From Micropruina sp. (lineage in GTDB: Bacteria; Actinomycetota; Actinomycetes; Propionibacteriales; Propionibacteriaceae): 64,000 nt of DNA. Position 1 is the stretch's first letter. Every line of letters starts with the position of its first letter. The stretch spans positions 1 through 64,000 of the forward strand of contig JADJTO010000012.1 of NCBI GenBank assembly GCA_016711105.1, in the 5' to 3' direction. The notes under the pieces are model-generated. The model was not told the origin of the DNA and did no database searches. It was given only the letters and a program-made list of their open reading frames with translations. The position numbers and the translations under genes are program-made. Shown in pieces: positions 49,601 through 60,103 of this stretch.

Positions 49601-52600
49601 ACCGCGGTGTCGCCGCCCGGCTTGCGGGCGACGTCGACCTTGACGTCCATCCGGACCCGATCCAGGACGACCTGTTCGCCGGTGATCCCGTCCCCGTCGC
49701 GCCCGATGGCGATCCCGTCGATCTCCAGATGGTCGACGACCAGGTCCGGCACCCGGTAGCCGCCCTCATAGGTGCTCACGCTGCCGGTCAGCTTGCCGAG
49801 CGCGACCCGTCCGATGGAACCGCTGGAGAGGTGGACGCCAGTGGCGGTCAGTCCGCTGAGCCCGAAGCTGGGCGCGAGTTGGGTGACCAAGGTGGCCGGC
49901 GCGACCCCGCTGACCTGATCGGGTCGTGCTGTGACGTTGGCCGCGCCCAGCGACACCGACAAGGAGCCGGTCACCTGGTCCACCGCGAAGCCGGGCCCCG
50001 CCAGATTGCTCACCTCCACGCCGGAGACGACCACGGCCAACTTGCCGGTTCGGGGGTCGAGCTCGCCGGTGATCCGGCCGAACTTGAGCCCTCCGATCTC
50101 GGTGCCCAGGAGCCGTTGCGCGGTGTCGGTGAGTTCCCGGACGCGTTGCGCCGCGGCGAGCCGGTCCGCCTCGGTCGCACCCTCGGTGGCGACCTTCTTC
50201 GCTTCGTCCAAGGCCACCAGCGCCGCCAGCGCTGCCGCCAGCCGTTCCCGGATCGGAGCGTTGCCCTCGATCACCGGGAGGGCGGCCAGTTCGGTGCGCA
50301 GCGCTTCAACGGTCGGCAGCTTGGTGGCCTTGAGGATCACCGCCGGCTGGGCGGGGTCGGTCGGCAGCATCTCGGTGGAGTCGACCACCAGGCTGAACTC
50401 GGAGCTCGTGGCCAACTGGCCGATGCTCGGCACCTTCGGCCCACCGGCCTTGAACTGCTCGATCAGGCTCAGGTCGTCCAGGTACCCGGGCGCGTAGGGC
50501 AACAGGCCCACGTTGGGCAGCTTGACCCGGGCGTGGATGCCTTTCAGTGTGACCCCGGCCGACTGCACCGACCCGCTCAACGGTCCCAGGGTGATCGAGC
50601 CGACTTCAGCAACCACACCCACGTCCGAGCGCAGCTTCTTGGTCAACCGGACGAGTTCGGCGCGCTCGTCGGGTTTCAACGAGCCAGGGTTCCAGCGATC
50701 CTTGCCCTCAAGTTCCTGCAGCCGCTTCTCGTCGGCCTGCTCGGCGTTGGTGGCGGCATCCAACTGCGCCTTGAGGGCGTTCTCACGGGACAGCAGCTCG
50801 ATGGCTTGGGCGCTGTCCGGCGGCGCCTTGACCCGCGCGGCGTGCACCATCGCCAAGGCCGCGTTGAGGTAGGCGGGCAGGCTCTGGCCGATGCTGAGGT
50901 TCACGTCGGTGAGCACCAGGGACTGGATCTGCTGCCCGCTGCCGATGCTGATCCCCTTCACCTCGAGGGCGTCGAAGGAGACGTTGAAGGCCCGCAGCAT
51001 GGCGGTGCTGTCCTTGATCCGCTGACCGGCGCTGTAGGGGGGACGGAGCACGCCGTCCGAGGCGAGGCCCCACAGGTAGGTCGCCGGCGAAGGGGTGGGA
51101 AGCAGGGTGTTGGCCGCTTTCCCGACCAGCGAACTGACCGGGAACGGCAGCTTCAGCGGGATCATGGCGTAGTCGAGCAGGGTGTAGTCCCCGGGGATGG
51201 AGCCCTGCAGGGACACCAGATTGGCCAGCAGCTGGATCAGCGGCCCGAAGATCGGAATCCCGATCGTGCCCTTGGGTAGTTGGCGTCCCAGATTGACCGA
51301 CGGGTCGTTGGAGCCATCGGGGGTGGCGTTGAAGTTCAGCTGCCGCAGGCCCAGTTGAGCCACCGCCCAGGCCCCCGACAACGGCAGCCCCGGGTCGATC
51401 AGGGCGAAGTCCCGCATCGCCAGGGAGCCCAGCTTGGCGGTGATGTAGCCGGGTTGGGTGTACCCGCGGTCGGAGAACCCGGCGCTCACCTTGAGCCCGG
51501 TGACGCTGATCTTCCCCGACTTGTACGTCTTGCCGGGCAGCACGAAGTTGATTCCGGCGAGCTCCAACTTCGGCAGGTCGACGTTGACGATGAATCCGCC
51601 GGAGAAGGTGGCGTCCACGTTGATCGTGTTCACGCCCCCGCCGGAGGGGGCCAGGGTCACGCCCGCCAGATCACCGCCGAGGATCTTCTGCGCGTCGTTG
51701 AGGTCGAACCCCTTCAGGTGCATGGTCTTGCCGGACAGCGAGATCGAGTCCTCGATCAGCCAGTCGTAAAGCAGGATCCCCAGCCCCCGCACGAGCACCC
51801 CCAGCCCGTACCCCCAGACGGGGACCCGGCTCGACTCTGCCTCTTCCGGAACGTAGACCGTGCGCCCCTCGGCTTCGCTGTACAGCGCGACATCGCGCAC
51901 CAGACGAGTCAGTTCGGGAGCCTTCGTCAGGCGGAGGTCGACCCGGAGTCGCTTCGAGAGCTCGAACACCCAGGCCCGGTCGTCCGCGGCATGGGCAAGG
52001 ACGATCAGGGCACGCAGGATGCTGGCGTTGGCTTCGGTCCAGAGCCGTTCGTCACTGAGCCGTTCGCGCAGCGCCTCCCGGGTGGGCAGCTTCTCGTCCC
52101 GTCCGGTGGCCAGGGTCGAGGGCAACTGGCGTCGCATCTCATCGGTCAGCCCCGCCCAGACGGCCGTCCAGAGCCCCGGGTTCTCGGCGGCGAACGCCTG
52201 CTGGGCAGCCGGCGAGAGGGCGCGGATCGCCTGCGCTGCCAGCCAGGCGTCGCGGTGGGTGTAGGTCAGCCAGCCGAAGAACGTGGGCACGATATCTCGG
52301 GCTTGGCGAACCAGGTGCAACGGGTCCCGCAACTGGTTGAGGTCGAGCAGTTCGCGGCGCCCGACCTCGCCGAACAGGTAGCTGTCGGGCAGCTTCTCGA
52401 TGATCTGGTTGAGGCCCTGCAGGGCGTCCAGCCGACGGATCACCGCCGTGCGCAGAGCCAGATCGATCGCCTGGTCGTCGGGGATCCACGGGTTGGCCTT
52501 GCCGCTGAAGTCGACCCCGAGCAGGTTGCGGACGATCCACATCGCCAGCAGCGGCTGCGGCGCCTGGTCGAAGACATCGATGAACCCCCGGGCGTAGCCG

Positions 52601-54453
52601 ACCAGCAGCGGTTCGCCGACGCCGAGGCTCGGGCCGCCGGTGCTGTACTCCGAGCCGACCCCGGTGTACTCGCCGTTGGTCCAGACCCCGGTGGGCAGGT
52701 TGTCCAACAGCCGTCCGAACCACTTCGCGTTGTCGAGTTGCCGCCACGTGTCCTGGGCGGCGATCGGGGCGCTCCGGACGAGCAGGTAGGCCAGGCGGGC
52801 CTCGGCGTCGCGGACGGCCCAATCGAAGATGCCGTAGGAGAGCAACTCGATCGCGCGGGAGAGGTTCGGCAGCGGGCTGCGGGCGGCCAGCACCACCTTG
52901 AGCACGGCGCCGTAGTTGGCCGAGAAGGTGTCGTCGCGATCCAGTTCCTCGACCAGGCGGGAGATCAGGCCCTTGGCGTCCAGGGCGGCCACCAACCCGA
53001 CCAGAGCGGACGGGGCCACCGGCGGGGCGTTACTGCCCGCGGCGGCCTTGGGGGCGGCGGCGACGGCGGTGCGCAGGTCAGCCAGAGTGGGCGGCTGCTT
53101 GACCGGGGTGACGGCCGGGGTCTGGGTCGGTTCGCCCTCCGGCGTCGCCAGACCGCAGAGCGGAGCCAGCGCGGTCAGCGCAGCCCGCGCGTTCTCCCGT
53201 CCGCCCTCGGAGACGAGCTTGGTCAACCGGTCGAGCAGGATCCCGTCACCGCCCGCGGCGCCCGCCCCGGGGAGTGCCTGCTCGGCCGCGATCGCCTTCC
53301 TCAGCTCGGCCTCGTCCGTGCCTTTGTCCGGTCCCGAGGCGAACAGGGCCCGAAAGTCGTCCCGGCGGTCCCCGTCGGTGAGCTTGGTCAGGGCATTGAC
53401 GCTGAGTCGCCGCAACACCGCGAGCAGCGCGCGATGGGCGAGGGGGGTCAACCGGTCCGGCTGCACCCCGTGCAGGGCCGGGACGATTCCGGCGTACGTG
53501 GGGCCGTTCGGACTCGCCTTGGTGTCGGCAAGGCCGCCGATCTCACTCTCGGTCAGCGCGGAGAGGACGGCGATGCAGGCCTCCGGGTAGGCCGCATGGT
53601 GGTCGTCACGGAGTTGGGCGAGCTTGCGCTTGTCCTTCCAGGGCAGCGCCCTGACCAGGGAGCGGGCGACCACGAAGGGCAGGCCGCTGAGGATGCGCAG
53701 GCTGTTCTCGATCATCTCCTCGGTGATCTGCGTCCACGGATGGTCGAGCAGCCCGCCGATCGCCCGGACGTCGGCGCTGTGGTTGGCCGCGACGAAGGTG
53801 TCCAGCTTGGTTTCCAAGGAGGCCACGTCCGCCGTGGTCGCGGTCTCAGCCGTCGTGGCCGGCCCGGTTGCCGGTGGGGCTGTGGCGGGTGCCACCCCGG
53901 TGGCGCCCCCGTCCGCTGCGCTGTGCCCCTCCGGCAGTGCCGTGGCAGGCACCCACAGCTTCCGGCCTGCCAGGAGGGCGTCCGCCAACCCGGCGGCTTC
54001 GGCCTCGGCGGCGGTGGTGTCGGGCAGGACGCCAGGCTGAGATCGATTGGCGTGTTGCCGGGCGTGCGCCAACTCGTGGACGACGATCGCGGCCGTCCGG
54101 GCGCTGAGCAGATCCCCGGTCAGTTCGATCCCGCCGGGTTTGGCGCGCCCGTGCGGATCGCCGTCGCCGGCGAGCACGGTGACGTCGACTCGTGAGAGCT
54201 CCAGGCCCAGCAACGGGGCCAGCACCCGGAGCAGTCGCTCGACGTTCTGCTCGGCCGCGACGAACGTGCTGCTGGGAGCGGGGCCCGGGGCCACGCCGGC
54301 TGTTGGGCGAACCCGGTCAGCGTGGCGGGGCGCTGGACGCCCGGGCTGGTGAGTCAGAACCGGATCGCCACGACTCCGCGCCAGCGCCCGGGATCGCCCT
54401 CCATCGGAGGCCGAGGAGGGGGCGCTTCCCGGCGGACCGGTGGTGGTGGTCAC
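46679..54453 (-). CDS. Giant eCIS-associated DUF4157 protein with AsmA-like repetitive beta region
   Basis: About 2,591 residues. GTG start 54453. One break near 48071 (CC should be CCC in the gene) separates a 2,150-codon and a 450-codon frame; repair reads RLSPSGTAALYLFAGGGLRI. Residues ~60-170 form a DUF4157 domain with HELAH at 126-130, a metalloprotease-like zinc site typical of eCIS loci. Residues ~200-880 are helical. From ~880 to the end come repeated beta strands of the type LGSLAMRDFALIDPGLPLSG and VELSGLHGAAIDVGPDAIRI, resembling AsmA/TamB-like repetitive beta structure. A coiled-coil segment occurs near 1200. No signal peptide. Likely cargo or a baseplate-linked component of the injection system; function unknown. 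Confidence 0.85.
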
Positions 54454-54462
54454 GAGCCGACC

Positions 54463-57400
54463 TCAGAGGCTGATCTCGTTGAACGGCAGCCAGGTGTCGA
54501 ACGGTGGCGGGAAGGGCCGGTTGGCGGGCAGCGCCGTCCGTCCGATGATCACGTTGCCGGTGATCGCCGCGGTCTGGGTGGCCACCACGACCAGGGCCAG
54601 CGGCTGCTCGCCCATGCCGGCGATGATGTTGCCGGTGACGGTCGCCGCCGAGGCCCCTGAGACCGCGGCCACGATGGTCGCACGCGGGCTGACCAGGCGG
54701 TTGCCGACCAGGGAAACGGTGGGCCGAAGCTCCTGGGTCACCGGGGTTCCGATCAGCACCGCCGGGCCGGTCGAGCCCTCCTCCGGTGTGTGACAGTCGA
54801 CGGTGTTGCGCTGGATCCCCAGGGCGCAGGGCAGGTCCATCCGACGATCGACCAGGCGGTTCAGGGCAGCCAGACCTCGCCAGGCGGCGGCCAGGTTGTC
54901 ACTCACCGCCGCCCCTGCCGTCAGGTTGGGGCTCACCTCTGGGGCGTCGGCAACGTTCGGCTCGCCCACCGGAGCGGCTGCAACATTCGGCTGGCCGACC
55001 GGAGGGGTGGCAATGTTCGGCTGCCCCACCGGAGCTGCGGCAACGTTCGGCTGACCCACCGGAGCTGCGGTCACAGTAGCCCCGGCAGTGGCTGTGGCAG
55101 TGGCCGCGCCCGCAGCGGTGGCGGCCGCGACCCGGCTCAGCACCACCTCGGTGACTTCCCGCTCCCGCAGCACTGCCGTCTCCCTCAGGTTGGCCAACAC
55201 AGTTCCGCTGGCAGTCACCACCCCGCGGGTCACTGGTTTCTTCAGGTTCGGCAGCGGGTAGAGCATGGCGATCACCAACAGTCGGAGCAGGACTCCCTCG
55301 TTGGTGGCGAAACCGGACGCGGCCAGCGTCCCAGAACCGGCGGCCAGGCGTTGGTTCGATCCTTCCGCCCCGAGGAGGGCGGCCGCATCGATCAGCCATA
55401 GCCCGCCGAAACACTGGCTGACCACGTTGTCCCAGACCCGCACGTCGCCAAGCTCCGCGGCCACGAAGATGGCCGCGGTGAGCCCGCGGAACTCGTTGCC
55501 ACAGATCAGAGCGTCGTCCAGCAGCCCAGGGAGCCGGGCGACGCCGAGGCTGTGCGTGGCCTCGGTGCTTCGGCCGATAGCGGTCTGAGTCAGCAGGTAA
55601 CCGACCAACAGGTGGTAGGGCCCGTCGTCGGCGATCGGGACGGTCGCGTCATGGAGGAAGCGGTTGTCCCGCAGTTGGAAGCCCCAGGCACCCCCGCCCG
55701 CGAAGACGCCCACCCCGAACACGTTGCGGGGCATCGTCTGCGCGTCTTCCCGGGTCGTCTGACGCTCCCCCACGGTGAACCGGAACAGGCAATCACTGAC
55801 CGCCAGCACCGCGCAGTTGATCGCGCGGACGCCGATCGAGACGTACCGATTGGCCTGCTCGACGTTGATCGCCCGGACGGCCTCGCGGTCGAACACCCCG
55901 CCGGTGGTCCCGCTGACCCGGGCCAGGGTCGCGGGAACCTGCGGCAGTTCGAACTCCAGCCCACTGATGGTCAGGTTGTCGGCGTCGACGGCGATCACCA
56001 GGCCGTGACCGAACTCGGTCTCGGCGCCCTCCCGGACGGTCAGCACCGCGGCTTCATTGCAGCTGCGCAGGGTCAGGTTGGAATGACGCTTGCCCAGGAT
56101 CAGCGGCCGGGACAGTTCGTAGCGGCCGGGCGCGAAGCAGACCATCACCCGGTCACCGCGCTCCTTCGGGGTGCGTCCGGCGACGGCCCGGTCGATCCGG
56201 GCTTGCAGGCTGCCGTTGGCGGCGTGCGACGGCCTGACCTCGATCGTGCAGCAGCCGTCATCGTCGAGTTCGGTCAGCGGACGGAAGGGTCGCCGGCAAT
56301 CCTCCAGAATGTCGAGTTCCCGATCCCGCCACTCAATCACCGCGAGCGGGCAGACCCACCTCCGCGGCCCGTCCGGTGGTTGCGGCGTGCGCAGGTAGCG
56401 GCTCGGGTAGACCGCGGTCGGGGTCGCCGGACGGACGCCCACGCACCAGAAGTCGTCGACCTGCAGTCCTCCGACATCCTCAGCGGTGATGGTCACCTGC
56501 ATGCCCGTCCCGGTCAGCCGGATCGGCTGGCCGACCTCGAGATCGGTGAGCTGCTCCTCCCAGACCCGGAGGAACAGTTGCGGGTTGGAGTCCTGATCGG
56601 TGTAGGCGGGCGGCAGCGGTGCCGGGAACTGCACGGTCTTGAGGTCCGGGTCGTACGGCACGGCCAGCACTCCGACGACACCGCCCAGGGCCCCCACGTG
56701 GCCCTCGACCTGCTCGTCGGTGCTCTGCAGAGCCGCGGTCGCGCGCAACGCCTGCACGGCCTGCCCGGCCCGGGGCCGGTGGTAATCGTCCACCGGCGAC
56801 CGGTCCAGGGTGAGGACGGGGTTGGCGCTGGCGTCCGCGCTGACCCGGTAGAGGAAGGATGCGTCGTCGTAACCCCAGATCAGATCGAACCGGCCGTCCT
56901 GCCCGACCCGAGTCAGCTGCACCCGGATCAGCTGGTTCTCCGCCCCCAGGTAACCGCCCAGGCTGGTCGGTTCGCACGGGTTGATCGGGGCCGGATCACC
57001 CTCCCAGGTCACCAGCAGCCGGGAGTTCGACTCCAGCGCCGCGGTCTCGGGGTCGAACCTCACGCCCTGCGCGGCCCACCTTTTCACGTCCTGGGCCAGG
57101 GCGGCGGCGCAGGTCGCGCCCTCGGTGTCCAGCCGGACGATCCGCTGCAGCAGCCGCGTCCGGGCGGACGTGTCGGGACCGCCGAGCGCGACCTCATACA
57201 GTGCCGGGTCCTCCACGGCGGTGACGTCGGTCTCCCAGACCAGCAGCACCACGTGTTCCCGGCGCGGGCGGTCCTGCTCAGGGGGCTGATCGAGCCAGTC
57301 CGGCTGGCTGGAGTCGTTCAACTCGGAGGCCAACTCGACCCGCCAGCCGCCCACATACATCGTCCCGGCGCCGATCACCAAGTTCTGGCCGGTGCCCTGA

Positions 57401-57591
57401 CTGACCGCGTAGCCGTTGTCGGGAGTGCCGACCGGCCCCACGATGTCGATGATCTGGGCGCGCGACTCTTCGGTGTCGATGGTGCGCTGCTCGTTGGTTT
57501 CGGCTTCGAGGCCCGCCCGGCCCATCTGGGGGACCACCCCCCGGTAGTACCGCGCAGGGTCGTAGGACAGTCGGGCTACATCGGTGGCCAT
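54463..57591 (-). CDS. eCIS-associated DUF6519-like protein with right-handed beta-helix
   Basis: 1,042 residues from ATG 57591 (MATDVARLSYDPARYYRGVV) with SD AGGGAGA; the longer frame to 58002 shadows the tail gene. Residues 1-~400 resemble the DUF6519 module of actinobacterial tail-like loci (GVVPQMGRAGLEAETNEQRT). The middle is a right-handed beta-helix of pectate-lyase type (NLTISGLEFELPQ, VWDNVVSQCFGGLWLID, TVTGNIIAGMGEQPLALVVV). A tandem 10-residue repeat (APVGQPNVAA) interrupts it. Beta-helices often form fibre or receptor-binding parts, so a target-recognition or spike-accessory role is inferred. It overlaps the tail protein gene by 16 nt and ends 9 nt before the giant gene. Confidence 0.8.
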   Translation of the reverse strand: MATDVARLSYDPARYYRGVVPQMGRAGLEAETNEQRTIDTEESRAQIIDIVGPVGTPDNGYAVSQGTGQNLVIGAGTMYVGGWRVELASELNDSSQPDWLDQPPEQDRPRREHVVLLVWETDVTAVEDPALYEVALGGPDTSARTRLLQRIVRLDTEGATCAAALAQDVKRWAAQGVRFDPETAALESNSRLLVTWEGDPAPINPCEPTSLGGYLGAENQLIRVQLTRVGQDGRFDLIWGYDDASFLYRVSADASANPVLTLDRSPVDDYHRPRAGQAVQALRATAALQSTDEQVEGHVGALGGVVGVLAVPYDPDLKTVQFPAPLPPAYTDQDSNPQLFLRVWEEQLTDLEVGQPIRLTGTGMQVTITAEDVGGLQVDDFWCVGVRPATPTAVYPSRYLRTPQPPDGPRRWVCPLAVIEWRDRELDILEDCRRPFRPLTELDDDGCCTIEVRPSHAANGSLQARIDRAVAGRTPKERGDRVMVCFAPGRYELSRPLILGKRHSNLTLRSCNEAAVLTVREGAETEFGHGLVIAVDADNLTISGLEFELPQVPATLARVSGTTGGVFDREAVRAINVEQANRYVSIGVRAINCAVLAVSDCLFRFTVGERQTTREDAQTMPRNVFGVGVFAGGGAWGFQLRDNRFLHDATVPIADDGPYHLLVGYLLTQTAIGRSTEATHSLGVARLPGLLDDALICGNEFRGLTAAIFVAAELGDVRVWDNVVSQCFGGLWLIDAAALLGAEGSNQRLAAGSGTLAASGFATNEGVLLRLLVIAMLYPLPNLKKPVTRGVVTASGTVLANLRETAVLREREVTEVVLSRVAAATAAGAATATATAGATVTAAPVGQPNVAAAPVGQPNIATPPVGQPNVAAAPVGEPNVADAPEVSPNLTAGAAVSDNLAAAWRGLAALNRLVDRRMDLPCALGIQRNTVDCHTPEEGSTGPAVLIGTPVTQELRPTVSLVGNRLVSPRATIVAAVSGASAATVTGNIIAGMGEQPLALVVVATQTAAITGNVIIGRTALPANRPFPPPFDTWLPFNEISL
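54951..55070. repeat. Four 30-bp tandem repeats inside the beta-helix gene
   Basis: Units start at 54951, 54981, 55011 and 55041. On the coding strand they give four variants of APVGQPNVAA. The repeats are in frame. Confidence 0.9.
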
Positions 57592-60103
57592 GGTCTCCCT
57601 CTCGTCAGTTCCCCTTGCGGATCGGCTTCGGGCAGGTGCACGATCACCGGCGCGAGGCCGACCGGCAAATACTCCTGAGCCTTGATCAGCAGGGAGCGGT
57701 CCCTGATTGCCGCGAGGTCGCGGCAGAACACGCCCATTTCGGAGCCGCGGTGGCTGCCGCTGAGCAGGCTCGGCGGGCCGCTGGTGTTGCCGCTGCGGAT
57801 CGCCGAATCGGCCCCGTCCGACAACTGCGCGTAACCCCACTCGCCGTAGCGGCGGCTGACCATCACCGGTGCCCCCGGCGCCAGTTCGATCGACTCGTAG
57901 CGGCGGGGCAGCCGACTGCCGGTGGACCAAGCGGAGAAGCGGACGCACCCGTCCTGGTTGTCCCTGACCAGGACCAGGTCGTCCAGGATCGACTCGCTGC
58001 ATTCCAGCCGGTGAACGTAGCCCGCCCCCAGCACGCTGGTCCGCTCCAACCGCACCAGCCCGGCCTCCAACGCCAGCGCGGCATCGGCCAGCGCCAGCGG
58101 GTAGGCCTCGGCCAACAAGCGACGGTTCAGGGCGCGCAACTCCGCCGGGTCGGACGGTGGTGGCGCCGCCAGGGCTTTGCTGGTCGGGCTGAGCAGCCGT
58201 CCGGCGAAGCGGACGGGGTCCCAGACCAGCGGACCTGCCACCACAGCCTGGAGGGCGGTCACGATCAGGGCGCCGGTGGCCGCGGGCAGCGGGGTGTTCT
58301 CCACATGGGCAGCCACCGCGGCGGTGGTCGGGGCATCGAGTTCACCGGCCAGCCAGCTGCTCAGCGGGTCGCGGTGGAACTTCAGCGCGGCCGCGATGCT
58401 GTCGGCGTCGCGCAGGTCGCTCAGCTCACCGGCAGCCTCGGTGGGCAGCCCCCTGCACCACCGAGTCGGTGATGGTCAGCGTTCCACGAGGCCGCCGACC
58501 CTCGTCCGGATCGGCCCGACCAGAGATCGCTCGACCAGGAGTTGCTCGATGCTGCCTTCGATCCAGACGGTCGAGGCGGTCAGATCACGCCCGTCGACCG
58601 CGAGATCCCAGATCCGCGGCGGGGTGTGCAGGGCGCCGCTGTTCCCGGGGTCGATGGTGCAGCAGGACAGCACGACCTCGGCGAAGTCGCCGCGCAGCAC
58701 CACGTCCATGCCGCTGAGCAACAGGCCTTCGAGCCGCAGCCGGCCGCCGTCGCCGGTGAACACCCACTCTCCACCGGCGGTGCGGACGACTGCCCGCTCG
58801 GAGTCCTCGGCCCGCAGCGTGACGTCGCGAATCGCCGGCACGCTCGCGGTGGCGGTCAGCGTCCGGCCGTCGGTGACGATGACCGTCCCCTGGCCGGACA
58901 GGCCGGCGATCGCCCCGGGCAGGGTGAGGGCCGATCCGCCCTCGATCCGGGTCCGCGGCAGCGGATCACGGACGGGGGCGACGCCGGGCGGCGCCGATCG
59001 TAGGGGCCGGCACCGATACGGCAGAACAGGCCGTGGTGGTAACCGACCCCGACCTCGGCGGGTCCGACGGCCAGCACCTGGACGCGGACAACCTCCGGCC
59101 AGAGGACACCCCGCGCCAAGTCGAGCACGTCCCCGCTACCCACGGCACCCACCGACAGGCTGTCCGGCCAGATGCTGGCCGCGTCCGGATCGGGGTACGC
59201 GGCCCGGCTCGGGGTGGCGGACGCGGCGTCGGGGATCGAACGCCACAGCGGCTCGCTCAGCGGGGTGGGCAGTTGCCACAGCGGCACCGGCAGCCAGCTC
59301 TCGCCGTAGTCTCCAGCGCCGCGTCGCGAGGCCAGGAACAGCGGCAGCTTCCGGCCGGTCGGATCGAACGCGTAGTGCCCCGGGCAGCCGGCCACCGGCA
59401 CCGGGGTGGCGCGGTCGACCCGCAGCGCCTCCGTCCGCCACAGGAAGAAGCCCACCTTGGGGATGCCGTACCAACCGAGGTCACCCCGGCCGACCCGGAT
59501 GTCCACGCTGTGGTGGAACTCGTCGAAGGCCGAATGGGCCAGCGAGGCACCCAGCGGGTGGCGCAGGTCGGCCCATCCGCCGGCGACTGACCCGGTCAGC
59601 GGGCCGGTGAGCCGTTGCAGCCGCTGCAGGAGCAGGGTTGCGAGGGGGTCAGCAGCGTCGGACGGGCGTCCGATCGCAGGGTCGAGGAGGTGCCGGTTCC
59701 GGCTCAGGGCGCCGAAGAACTCGATCACCCGGGCCTCGTAACCGGTCACGTCACCGGCAAGGCGTTCCAACAACCCCAGGGTCCCCTTGGCTCGGCGGTA
59801 CTTGATCGTGTTGGCGACGTCGAGACGTTGCCCGCGCGCATCCAACGAGGGCACCAGCCGGGTGGCCAGCAGGTCGGCCAGATAGGGGATCACCCAGCTG
59901 TCGCAGGTCTCGATCGACTGGTCCTCCCAGAGCCGGTCGATGCTGCGCCGCACCTCGGCCATCTGGCCGCCGATCCGGCTCAGCAGCTCCTGCAGCGGGC
60001 CGGAACCGTCCAGGGTTTCGCTGTCGGCGGCCCGGTACATTGCCGGAACCAGCGACCACAGCTTCTCGGCGTAGCGGGCCTCGTAGGAGTCCTGCAGGGT
60101 CAT
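57576..60103 (-). CDS. eCIS tail protein (phage tail gpI-like), frame broken
   Basis: About 842 residues. The N-terminal domain matches the phage tail protein I type: YAEKLWSLVPAMYRAADSET, WVIPYLADLLATRLVPSLDA, YRRAKGTLGLLERLAGDVTG. A long beta-rich C-terminal part follows (TVIVTDGRTLTATASVPAIR, DVTLRAEDSERAVVRTAG, VVLSCCTIDPGNSGALHT). Breaks are at 58986-58988 (CCC for CCCC in the gene) and around 58449-58480 (one base lost, one gained); repaired, the pieces join smoothly. gpI-like proteins link the baseplate to fibres. It overlaps the J-like gene upstream by 4 nt. Confidence 0.82.

Noticed and set aside
51280..54195. 971-codon open frame on the + strand
   Set aside because: Antisense shadow of the giant DUF4157 gene; long shadows are expected at this GC content and the product has no domain.
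54951..55070. Possible CRISPR array (regular 30-bp units)
   Set aside because: Units are directly contiguous, have no spacers and stay in frame within a coding gene.
55552..57678. 708-codon open frame on the + strand
   Set aside because: Shadow of the DUF6519-like gene, low-complexity and without a family.
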